The position numbers and the translations under genes are program-made. Positions 1 to 43,230 of a stretch of 64,000 nucleotides of DNA are shown piece after piece. How positions within the stretch are numbered: position 1 is the first letter of the stretch; every line of letters starts with the position of its first letter. This DNA is from Rhea pennata. Lineage: Eukaryota; Chordata; Aves; Rheiformes; Rheidae. The stretch is from assembly GCF_028389875.1 (NCBI RefSeq), contig NC_084665.1:121662602-121726601 (forward strand). The letters are read 5' to 3'. The notes under the pieces are model-generated. The model worked only from the letters and a program-made list of their open reading frames with translations, had not been told where the DNA came from and searched no databases.

Positions 1-233
1 TACAAAAAGGAAACACGACTGTATTTTACCTACAAACAACTGCTAGCTATTAATTTTTTATTTTAGTAAGGCAGAAGCATACTGTGATGTTACAGAAAGT
101 GTTGTTTAAAGTACAGAAGTTTAAAAATGGTAAAAATAGTAACTATTCTGAAAATATTTAACATACTTTCAAAGTTTTAAACAAAAGAAAGAGAAAGCAT
201 CTACAGTAAAGTTACCAGTATCATAATACTCAC

Positions 234-32467
<32,234 letters not shown>

Positions 32468-32520
32468 GGCCCCGGGAGGGGGACACGGGGGGCCGCCGCT
32501 GCTGCCGCCGCCGCCGGCGC

Positions 32521-32605
32521 GGAGGGAGGAGGGAGGGCGGACGGGCGGGGGCTCGGGCGGGGAGGGGAAGGGGAGGGAGAGGGGGAAAGGGGAGGGGGAA
32601 GGCGC
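32521..32605 (+). repeat. G-rich purine tract upstream of the ATAD2B ATG
   Basis: About 85 bases of nearly pure purine (repeated ggagggagg, gggcgggg and gggaaagggg blocks) lie 55-140 bases upstream of the ATAD2B start codon. This places it in the 5'UTR or core promoter. The many G-triplets fit G-quadruplex or triplex-forming DNA. Confidence 0.75.
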
Positions 32606-33150
32606 AGAGCTCCTTGCGGGGAAGCCGGTCCGAGCCGCAGACAGTGCCGCGTGGGCTCCTCCTGCCGCCGCCGCCGCCTCGGCTCGGTCACACTCTAACT
32701 GGCCGCCATTACCGCCCCTTCTCCCTTTCTCTGCTCGCTGCGCGGCGAGGCCGCCCGCCGCCGCCGGGGGGCGCTGCGGCGCCGGCGCCGCCGCGCGCAG
32801 GCCGAGGCGGGCCCCCGCCGCGGACGCTCTAGCACGGCGCCGGCGCGCTCTATGGGCCTGGCGCCCGCCGCCGCTGGCAGCAGGAGGTGAGCGGCGGCGG
32901 CGCCGGGCCGGGCCGGGCCGGGCGGGGCCGTGCGCCGGCCGCTCCTCTCACGCGGCAGGGCCGTGACGCCGCATGCCGATGCGTGCGCGCCGCGCGCGGC
33001 GGCTCCGTCCCCGCCGCCGTGTTTTTGTGGAAAACCGTCTCCCAGGCTGGCGAGCGGCAGCGCTGAGGAACTTCCTGGCAGGCGGACGCGGTGCCGGCGC
33101 TGCGAGTCGCCTCGCCTCCGCCCGCCCGCCCCCGCTTGCGTTTGATGTGC

Positions 33151-36100
33151 CTCGCTCGGTACTCGGGAAGCTCTTCCCTCTCATTTGTCTCCCTCCTTTA
33201 TCCAGTAATCTCATTTTAGGGAGAAGAAAAATGGTATCTTACAGAGCACTGGAGGCCTAAGAGCTTTTCCGGACTGCTCATAAGCAGTAACCCGGTCCGT
33301 TTTCACTGAGGCGCGGCGGGAGCCGCTCCCCTCTCACAACTTGTTGCTTTTCACTAACCGTACCGCGCTTACAGTGTGCGTAAGCCCCCAAGCCCAAAGC
33401 TCTGGGAAAGGAACGTGGCTTAGGGATGCCAGTATAAAGGCTTCCGCCTTCAGTTCTAATTTTTACCCTTGTTTGGCATTGCTAGGCAAGCTATTTCAGT
33501 GCTTTCTTCTCTAAAAAAAAGATTAGGATTATAAAATTACTGATCACAAGGCTCAGGCTCTTAGGCTGGAACAAGGTTTATCAAAGCGCTTTTATTCTTT
33601 AAAGGTAGAAATCGAAAGAGCAACGGTAAAGAACAATAAATGGAAAACCCGTTATTTTGCTTTACCTCCCACATCTTCCTTTTCGCAAATGAAGTCTGGA
33701 AAAGCATGAGAGAGCTTATATATATAATGTGCAACTATGCCATCAGGATATTTAATAAGAAAATGCCCTCCTCAGATTTCCAAGTAAACATTTTCTTACT
33801 GTGTACACAGATAAACTTTCATTTCTGTGAGGTAGTCCAAAATAGAGTGTGTTTTGGGCATGGAAATTTGGATCTTTCTCATTTTACTATCTTTATTTAG
33901 AGCTATTAATCCTTATTAGCAACGTTATATCCTATTTAAGAATCCACAGGGTCTTTTAAAAGTATTTGTTGTTCTGTTCAGGGAGATTACTTTTGTTGTG
34001 TTTTATATCCTTTCATTTATTTGTTTATTTCTTTATGCTTAATGTTTCTGAAAGGATGTCGCTATTTCACAGACTTGTAGTTAAATTAGTTTCATTAAAA
34101 ACAGTTTTTGAAAATGATGGTTGGAAACCACTTTCCTTTTATCCTTGAATAGTTGGAATAGAAGGAAACTGCAGAAGACTGTCCCTTACCAAGTGCTTTG
34201 AGGGAAATGAACCCTGGTTCAGAGAAGCTTGCTGAGAAGAGTTAGTATCGTAATCATGATAAATAATGTACTTTTTTGGTTTTGTCCTGTAATACTGATA
34301 AGCAATGTAATTCAGATGTTTCAGAGTCCAAATTTGGCTTGTCTAAAAACAAAAAACAATGCATTGGTCTTCAAGATTTTTGTCTGCATCACAAGAATTT
34401 TATCCTCATTTTGGAAAAGCAACAGATCAATCTGTGCCCCCAAAAAGGGCTCAGATTGCAGTTATATAGAATGTCATAACTCTGGATTTTAATGGATTGG
34501 CAGGAGTGTTTGGAGAAGCTTGCATAACATCTGTTTGCAACATGCCTGATTTAAACCAGCACTCCCCCTTTCATGAATGAACACTGATGAATTTTTATAA
34601 GTAAAATAAACTTTATTGTTATGCAAGCAAATTGATTTTCTTGGGTGCCTATCTAGATCTGCCTGAAACAACAGAAAACCCACAACTTAAAAGCTATTTA
34701 TTTTATATTTACTAAATATTTTGACCATACTTGTGTCCCTTTTTTTTTATGTTCTAATCTCATTCCTGTGAACCCTACTCAAGTGAGCACTCTTTATGAT
34801 GCCAGAAGGATTACTCTTGTAGCAGGACTGATGTAGTTAAAAATCTCTGGTCCTGCTTTGAACGCTTTTAATGCTTTATTCCCATTATGTTAGCATAGCA
34901 GGGAACATGTAAAGACATGCTTCATTTTGGATGTTTACTCCCTTGATTGTTTTTGGCAGATGGTTTTATTTTCACATTTGTTAATTGTCCTGTTACTCAT
35001 ATAAGGCATGGCTTATAAGACTGAATTTTGACTCAAACAGCTTTCAGCTTTATAGAGTCTATGTAACCTCCATTGCCATTTTTAGTACTGACAATATAAA
35101 TAAATCATAAATAACAAGATTTGCTTGTTTTGTTTTTTTGTTTGAACATGTTAACATAGGATTAATATTTTATATCATACATACTAAGAGATTTAAATGT
35201 GGTTTGAGAATAAAAGATGAAGTACTGTAGAAATGGATTTAGAGAAATTTCCCTAATCCAGGAATTAACCTGTTGCCATTTTTTGTATCTGTTGCTTGTT
35301 TCAAGTGTTACAAAGAAAGAGAACAGAATTAACGATCCATTTTGACCCTCTTCAGCACTTTATACGCAACTCTGTGGGAAAAAAAAACACTACAAAAGAA
35401 CTCTTTGAGTAGAGAAAGAACAAAAAAGAAAAGAAAGGGGAAAGGATTTAAGCCACACTGCACTAAATATTACATAAAAAAAGTAGGACTCATTTCCAGT
35501 AAGATTCAATTTGAAGATCTGTAGTTTGGTCTTACAGATATGCTAAATGCTACAGATTCCTAAATGCTTCAGGAAATAAATGCCATTGGGAAAGACTAAG
35601 TTTCAAAGGAAGCCAATTTATAACAAATGCTGGAGCTTACCCTTAAAAGGGTGTTCTACACCCTTTTATCTCCACTTATTCAGAAAAGAAAATGAAAATA
35701 TCAGAAACATATATTAAGAAAAAGCCATAACATCTGCCATGGCAGGTTTAGCACTAGGTAATTGGAAAACCATGGAAAAATACTTGAGCAAAAGAATCCT
35801 TTTCCATTAAATAAGACTTGGAGAATTAAATCTTACTATGACTTAGCAACATTAAAAAAAGGGGGGGGAGAGAAAATCAAAAATGACCTGGGATAAGGAA
35901 GGTTGGAAAGCCTTGTTTCCACCACAAGTAATATTTGACAGCACAAGAAATATTTGGAAAGATTTTGTTGCCACTTGTCCCTGTTTTACAAGGAAATCAG
36001 GAGCAGATTATAACAGAAGAAAAAGTCCTGCATCCCATATTCAGGATGTTAATAAGAGTTTCCCCATAGTAAGGACCAGAAGGCTTTATTCAGTGAGTTC

Positions 36101-39100
36101 CAGTTTGCTTCAATCATGGGCAGTTTACCAGAGATTACTTCGTAGCATCTCTGAATAGTTGTAACATTCCAAAGAATGGAAATCAAACAATCTTTTCAGG
36201 ACTCTATTTATAAGCTCTTGTGTGCACCCCTCTGTCATGCTGTCAGCTCACCTTGGTTTCAGCTGAGTCTTGAAATAAAGAACTCACAAGAGATCTTGTT
36301 CTTGTAAACCTGCTTTAAGTCCTTTCCTGAGAGGATCTTAGGGAATTCAGATTGTATGGTTTCTCCTTCAAGAATAGACCACTGGGAACATATGCACATG
36401 CGATACATGTTTGGAAATACCAAGCAAGCAATATCCAATACTGAGGATTGGTATCACCTTGACCTTGAACACATTTAAGTGATACAGTCATTCTCCCAAG
36501 CATTTTGCAATGTTACTGAAGATGCCACAGTATTTGAAGACTGCCATTATCACTTTAAAATGCAGAATAGTTATGTTTTAGAATAGTCAATGTTTAATCC
36601 TGTTATCAGCCCCGAAATCTCAAGATTGTTTTTCATGCTACAACAGATAATATCACTGCAAATTGAAGCAGTATCAGAGAGGTTTCTTAGATGACATTAA
36701 ATGGGAGTGGTAAGATTTACCTCCTAACATTCTGAAATTAGCTTCATATCGCATTCAGCCATTAGCTTCCAAAGCATTTTTTTCTCTTGAGGTAAGGTTA
36801 CAATGGATAGTCTTTCTAATACTAAGAATTGTGTGAAATTCACTGGCTGATGATATTGTAGTCCAGGAAATACGTTTTAGTCTATTCTTCACTATCATTC
36901 AGTGCTGTATATTGCTTCCAACCTGGACAAAAGTGGCAAATCATCTCAGTTTGCTGGTTATGATCATTAATCACAGGAAAGTAGCACCTCTAGCCTGTTA
37001 CTGTGCTGAGTGATGCATAGCTTTGCAGTAAAACAGACCCTGTCCTAAAATGGCTGCAGTATAAACAAAGCCTTTATTAAACACATTTGTATAGCTAGGC
37101 TTTAGGAGCATAGGAGTGCAAAATGAGTTGATAAAGGTTATATGTGAGCTCTGTGTCAGAAACATTATTTGCTCATATATCTTCCTAGTCCTCATACACA
37201 ATTGTGGCTTTGGAGATGTGCCTTCTTGCTATGAATCCAAGAATGATTCTCATAAGCTACAATACTATCTCACAATTTCATTTAGAAGTATGTCTTTGTT
37301 TTAGGAATCACATCATATGTTATTTCCAAACACATTTGTTATCCGGTACTAACAGCTCAGACTCTCTTGAACTTTTCATGGTTTTATGCATTTCTTGCTA
37401 CTTTTAAATTTTAAGCTGTATTCACTTTTCTTGCAGATTACGGTGCAATTGTCCAACAGCATGTGTGAACACTTCCTTCGTTGCATGAGAGTATCATCCT
37501 CATGAATGCTGATTCACCCAACATCTCCCATAAAAGTGATGACTCACGTTTCCACTGTGCAGCTAACTTTCCAGAAACATTTATTTCTCAAGTTGTTTCT
37601 CCCTGTGTGGCAGCCTACAAGGTTTAACATTCCTGCAAGGAGTAAGTGGGAAAGGGACACTGTGCAGAGAACTGTGCTGTCTTTGTCAATGGAGTTTCTC
37701 AGTTCAGAGTAACTACTCCATACCCGTTTATTTTACAATCTCATTTCCCTCCCATTGTATCAGAGCTGTATGCGTACACATGCATTACTGCAAAGGCTTC
37801 GGGCAACAACTGCTGTCTCAAGGTCAATCGATATAGCTGAATTACTGATGTTTAATTATAGGTAACTGATGCTCTCTTCTGGAATGGGTTAACCTTGTTG
37901 AATATATGGTTTAAAAACACCCCCTCACAATTAATTTTCTGCAAGTGAATCCTGTTTTTAGATTCACTTCTGTGCACTGGTCCTTCTGTCCTCTTGACAG
38001 GATGGGTGGTGACAGCTCAAACACTGCTTTACTTTGTTAAAATTAAGATTCTCTCCTACATTATAAAACAAGTTCTGGGGTTGTTATTATCTTCCACATC
38101 AGTGCATCTGATCCTTCATGACAAAGGGGCATGAGATGGTTGTATTCATCTTATGAATACCCTGTTACAGTTTTTTCAGAGAATTCATTCTGGGCTGTTT
38201 GCTTCTGTTCACCACACAGCAAGAAAAGGACCATTTGCTTCTGTTCATCTTGTGCACTATTTTTTAGCAGAGAATAAGCTGTATGAAATGCACAGAGTCT
38301 AAAAGGATTTTAGTGAAGTCTTGATTGTGACAATGCTCTAACTTCAAAATTTCCAGCTTTCAAAAAACCTCAGCTTATACATTATATTGAAGTTTAAGAA
38401 ATGGCAGTATTTTCCTTATATTTTCTTACTCATGCTTGTGGATAGTTTCACTAAAGGGAAAGAGCTGTACTTAAAAGAGCTTTTAAGGAACCGGTAAACT
38501 CACTAGGACATTGATTCCCATTGTAGTAGGTCAACACGTCCCCAGTTGTACTCTGATTTTCAGTAATAATCTTCTAAATTAATACTTGATTGCAGTTCAG
38601 AAGCCAGCATCGTTACACCAGGTATGTCCAATCTTGACACCTCCTATGCTTGCTTTTCCGACTAAAAATCCTGGCAGAAAGGGCTCAAAAGCAAAGGTTA
38701 ACCTAACCTAAAAGGTTTAACCATATTGAACTTCTCTGCTTAATGAAAGGGATACAACGTACTTAAAATGCTGAAGGAAAATATGAAACAGTCCAGCACT
38801 GCAGAACAAGCGTCTGAAATTTTACACGGAGCTGCATAAACTCCTTAAACCTTTCAACAGTGGTATGATATGCTTGTAATAAGCTGTAGATATATAAATA
38901 TATAACACACTTAATGGAATCAAGAAGTAACACTTGTACCAACCAATGACTTTTATTTAACAGAGTTATTTAGACCATGAAAAAAAAAAATCAGGGAAAA
39001 TAGAATCTCAGAAATCTCTGTTTCGCAAAGTGAGACACCTTTTATTTTGCACCAAAATAAAAAGGCAAATAGCTTTCATATTTGCAGAGAAGATTCAGAG

Positions 39101-39549
39101 GTATATGCTCTAATTAGATCCCATCCAGCTATAGCTTCATGATTATTGCAAATTATCCTTCAAAAGGTTTAGTCTATTTATTGTGATGCACAACAGCACA
39201 AAGAGGAACAAATTATAGCAGCCAAATTAAGGGCCAGATTTCACTTCGTTTACTCACCCCCACTGGCTCTGGTATTCAAGATCTTACTTCAGTCACATTT
39301 TTGAAGAATATGATTTTAGCTGTTATGATGGATTGTAGAAACATGTCCCAAATGAAGGAAATACTCAGTGAAAGATCATCTTTGCTTTTAGAATTCTCTC
39401 TGATCGCACTTGTTAATCCACAGCGGATCTCCTATTAATTAATGTGAATTAGCTAGTTGTGGATGTTCAATTGAGGTTAACTCTAAATGTTTTACAGCAC
39501 ATCACTAATTATCGAGAAACCTTATTAAAAAGCGTGCAGGTGTGAGCTG
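33151..39549. other. intergenic region between ATAD2B and UBXN2A promoters
   Basis: The 6.4 kb between the two CpG islands is AT-rich. It contains only short open frames without recognised similarity (for example 35,883-36,158). I see no transposon, tRNA-like or rRNA-like sequence. A palindromic segment at about 35,642-35,668 (aaaagggtg with its complement caccctttt) is small. A possible acceptor (tttcttgcag at about 37,428-37,437) is too isolated to define an exon. Confidence 0.7.
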
Positions 39550-39940
39550 GGAATGGCAGGCAATCGCCGCGTGTGTTCATGCTCAGCTCTGCGCGCGTTG
39601 CCAGGCTCCGCTGCCCGCCCGCCATCGCGTTTGGTGTGGATAGCTCCTAGCCCGGCCATCCCGCGCAGCCAGCTGCGAAGCCTCGCAGCCCGCCTCAGAG
39701 AAAGCGGGAGACTCTTCCACAGCCTCGCTGCCTCTCCCAAGATCGCATCGCACGTCCTCCTTCCCGCGTGCCCCGGGCAGCGCGGCCGTCCAGCCGCTGC
39801 GCTCGGTGCAGGGCTCTGGCGCAGCCGCCTCTGAAGGGCCTCGAGGCTCGTCCGTAATTAGCCCCCGCAACGCACCGAGGCCTCCCTCGCCTCCAGGCCG
39901 CGCCGGCACACAAAGGGCCGAGGCCGCCGCGGGGCGGCCG

Positions 39941-40000
39941 GGCCGAGGGTGGCCCGGCCGGGCCGAGGGTGGCCCGGTCGGGCCGCGGTCGGCCCGGGGC
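39941..40000. repeat. 20-bp GC-rich tandem repeat in the UBXN2A CpG island
   Basis: The unit ggccgagggtggcccggccg is present at 39,941-39,960, is repeated with one change at 39,961-39,980, and continues in degenerate form to about 40,000. It lies some 240 bases upstream of the NRF1-like site. Confidence 0.8.
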
Positions 40001-40249
40001 GCCGCTCCCCGCCATGACGGGCCTCGGTGGGAAGCAGCTCGGCGGCCGCACAGACGCGCCTACGAGCTGCCTCTTTTGTTCCGGCGCCGGGGCGAGGACA
40101 GCTCCGCGTGCTGCGAAAGCGCCTCGCCTCGGCCGCGCTAAACCCACCCCGGGGAGCCCACGGGGCGGCGCGAACCGCCGCCGCCCGCCGCCCCCGCGAC
40201 ATGGCGGCCGCCCCTCGGCGGGCGGGGAAGGGAGTGTCGCGCATGCGCA

Positions 40250-40313
40250 GTGGGACGCGGGACGTTGGCGGCGGGCTGCGGGCTGCGGGCTGCGCGCTGC
40301 GGCGGCGCCGCCG
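40250..40313 (+). other. UBXN2A: UBXN2A non-coding exon 1 (5' limit uncertain)
   Basis: A GC-rich segment just 3' of the NRF1-like site ends at a consensus donor GTGAGT (40,314). No upstream ATG gives a frame joining the UBXN2A coding exon, so this exon is read as 5'UTR. The start is placed only approximately, by distance to the promoter motif. A second untranslated exon near 41,490-41,522 is possible but weak. Confidence 0.5.
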
Positions 40314-40803
40314 GTGAGTTGCTGCGCGGGGCGCCGCGGCCGGGACCTGCGGCCGGCCCCGCGGGGTCGGGGCGGCGGGACGCCGAGTCCTCGCGGCGCG
40401 GCGCGGCGCGGGCGGAGGCCGCGGCTGCCCCTCGCTTCCGGACAGAGCTCCGCGGGGCCGCCCGGGTGCGCGGGCGCCAGGCCGGGCCGCTCCGCGGGGA
40501 AGTCCTCCCTGGAAAGCGGGAATATTGCACCAAATACACGGTCCTCCGCGCTGGCTGCCGTGGGAGCGTGGATGCTGTGAGTTTTACCGGAGCGTGTCAG
40601 TCAGGTCAGGCTGTTAATGAACTTCTGTTTTTTCTTTTTTTTAATGATTATTTTTTCCCCTTCCATGTGCCTTTGCCGCATGCTTCTGCGTCGTTCTCGG
40701 TCGCATTTGTGGCTCCGCGGCGCCGTGGGCGCTCTCGGCTCTAAGCGACTTCGGCCTCGGGAGGTGTCGCGTCTGCCGGAGTTGGCAGGGAGGCTCTCGC
40801 CTG

Positions 40804-40920
40804 CGGGGGGGGGGGGGGGGGGGGGGTGTGTGCTAACCCCGCCGGGGGTTAACGAGGAGCACAGCAGGCTGGCTGACTTCTGCCCCTTTTTTTGTGTAAT
40901 TCCCCCCCCCCCCCCCCCCC
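40804..40920. repeat. poly(G) and poly(C) runs in UBXN2A intron 1
   Basis: A run of about 20 G at 40,805-40,826 is followed 75 bases later by about 18 C at 40,903-40,920. The two are complementary and could pair as a hairpin stem in RNA or single-stranded DNA. The lengths are likely variable. Confidence 0.8.
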
Positions 40921-41081
40921 GCCGGGTTGTAGTTCCCGGGTGTGTGCTGTCTGCTGATGACACACAAAAATATCAACCGAAACTAATGCGCCAGCCGCGG
41001 CGCCCGGAGAAGGGCCTGTGCCGAGCGGCGCGCCATGCCCGGGGTGATGCTCTTCGTCACAGGCGAGGAAGGAAAAAAGAC

Positions 41082-41110
41082 AAAAAAAAAAAAAAAAAAA
41101 AAAAAAAAAA
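41082..41110 (+). repeat. poly(A) run, about 29 nt
   Basis: A homopolymer at the 3' border of the UBXN2A CpG island. The sequence after it becomes AT-balanced. A simple repeat. Confidence 0.85.
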
Positions 41111-43189
41111 CACCCTGCCCGAACTCCTCTGACGCTTGGTTTGGTGTGTAGGGGTGTCTGTGAGAAGTTGGCAGGAGAATTAGTTTGCGCTGAAGCGCGG
41201 CGTTCGTCCAGCGTCTCCGTCCCTCCAAATCACGGCCTCCCCGTGTGGGGGTTTGGAGCGGTTTCTTGGTCACAGTGAACATCAATATGCTGTGTAATTT
41301 GGCTTCTTTACCTTGACGTACGAATGCAAACAGTATTTTAAACGTAATTGCTGTTGTGCTTTAGAAGGGGAAGCGGCTTTCACAGCTGACCAGTTTTGAA
41401 TAGCCCTCCTGCACGTCCGAGGCCGGCCTAATGCAGCAAACGAATTAATTTGAAGACTTGCTTCATTGTGTCTCTGCCTCTTTTAACAGCTCTGATGACA
41501 AGTCACAAATCAACAAAAGCAGGTGGCTGGAGATAGCTCTCCTGCCTTTTGGAAGTTTAAATAGTGAAAGGTTAGAAGAAACGCACATTAATATAAAATG
41601 CTTTGTGCTGCAGTGTTAAAACTTAATTGAGAGAAGTTTAAAAATGTATTTGAAGCACTTCTAAATTCATTGTACATACCTGATACTGAATATCAGTGTT
41701 TTCAAAGTGCAGAGTCCCGAGCGCAGAGATCAGATGTTGTTATAAGATCATCATGTACCAATACTGGGTTGCCCCAGTGTAATGTTTAGCAGAACACTTG
41801 TAAAAGTAGGAGGGAAAAAAAAAAGTTGTACTACATCTGTGTGATATGTCAAAGATACACTAAACAGTATTCTGACCTAATGCATAACAGAACCACTTAA
41901 ATTGAAGGCTACCTAAACTTTAAAACCTCTGATGGTCATATGGAATGAATGAATCTTTTTGGTTGTTGCAGGGGATTTCTGAAGGCTTATCTACATTTCT
42001 AAGTAAAGTGTCTCACAAGGATTTAACTTTTAAACGTGAAAGGATATCAGAACCAGCCTTTTGAGGAATATAGATTAATACTGAGTAACTGAACATCTGT
42101 ATCTTTTTTTCTTAACATTTAAAAGTGTTACAGTGAATTTTGTTTAACTTACCCATCATCGGTTAAGTCAGATAGCAAGATCATGTATTTATTTTAGTCT
42201 TCCTATGCCTACTTCTTTTTTAGGAGTATGATGTGTCACTGGTTAGTGACGACTTACTAATACTATTGCATAATATCACTTAGTCTCAAACCTGCCAGGA
42301 GCAGAGCATCTTCTGTGTAACCTGTGCTAAGCAATCCTCAGAAATAACTCTTTAAACACAACTGCAACTTTAAATATCTTCTCTCTTGCGGCCTTCTCAA
42401 ATTTTATAGTGATGTTTGTTTTGTGGCTCTCTTGCCTTTTGTGACTTCCCATAGCTTTTTTTTCAGAGAGCTCAGAAGTAACGAGATCAATATGGCATTC
42501 TTTGTTTCTTTTGATTCAGCAAACTAATTTTGTAGTATATTTAGTACTTGCAAATCCAGGATTTTCTAGCTAAGTAGTAGACCAGAATGGTAATGCACAA
42601 TATGTAGTTTCTGGGAGATTGAAGCAATATGTTGAGGTATGGTAGGGAGAAGGAAAATGAACCCGACAAGTCTTGCAGCTTTGGATAACGTGCCCTATTA
42701 AGCTGAAGGTCATTAGAATTCCTGCCTGCAGTGGCAATGCAGTTTTTCTGCAGTTGTCTGATAGATAGTGTTGCCAAAAGTCGGAAGAGTTTAAATCATA
42801 CGCCTCAAAAAAAGGAATGTGATCTTTTTTTCCCCTCACTTAGCATAAGCATGGGCATGTATTTTATATTATCAGTTTATTGTGGTATTTATTTTATACA
42901 TTTAGGAAAATGTAATCTGCCTTTTGAATGTCTGAAACTGGTGCTTGGTTCATCTGTCATCAAATCAGAAACTGCAGGAAAGCAAAGAACCATGGAGTCT
43001 ATGGGTGAACGGTGTCAGATTTCTAGTTGAAAGTACTATCCACACAGGAAAAAGTGTAAACAGTGTTTCAGCTTCAAAAATATGCCAAGTGTGCTAGGCA
43101 TTTTGTTTGGGTGGTTTGTTTTGTATTTTGTGTTGTTTTTTTTTTTTTTTTTTAACCGTCTTCTTTCCATAAGTAGGAAAAGCACCAGA

Positions 43190-43230
43190 ATGAAAGAAGT
43201 GGACAATATAAAAACTGTGAAGGATGAATG
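43190..43230 (+). CDS. UBXN2A: UBXN2A coding exon 1 (residues 1-14)
   Basis: A 41-nt coding part starts at the ATG in caccagaATGa and encodes [13 protein letters not shown] plus two bases of Trp before GTAAGT. The exon begins a few bases upstream after a long T-rich tract; the AG may be at 43,172-43,173 or 43,175-43,176. The weak start context is outweighed by the match to the vertebrate N-terminus. Confidence 0.93.

Larger units (their letters stand above)
39550..40800. promoter_or_regulatory. UBXN2A: CpG island and promoter of UBXN2A
   Basis: Dense CpG starts abruptly at about 39,550. It includes an NRF1-type palindrome gcgcatgcgc at 40,239-40,248 and a YY1-like ATGGCGGC at 40,201-40,208, the usual elements of TATA-less housekeeping promoters. 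A strong donor (CCG|GTGAGT) at 40,313/40,314 marks the end of a first exon. The direction is plus, toward UBXN2A. Confidence 0.85.
40314..43173 (+). other. UBXN2A: UBXN2A intron 1 (5'UTR intron)
   Basis: About 2.9 kb separates the non-coding first exon from the start-codon exon. The first 800 bases belong to the CpG island; the rest is AT-rich with no recognisable gene or transposon. Confidence 0.6.

Noticed and set aside
35883-36158. A 91-codon open frame in the intergenic region
   Set aside because: No domain or family recognised, no splice or promoter context, and length expected by chance in 6 kb.
39525-41132. Long open frames across the UBXN2A CpG island
   Set aside because: Low-complexity Arg/Ala/Gly/Pro products in competing frames on both strands; no similarity recognised. 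The strong donor at 40,314 fits a non-coding exon.
41490-41522. A possible second untranslated UBXN2A exon (acceptor ttttaacag, donor cag|gtggct)
   Set aside because: The donor is weak and nothing else supports it; transcript evidence would be needed.
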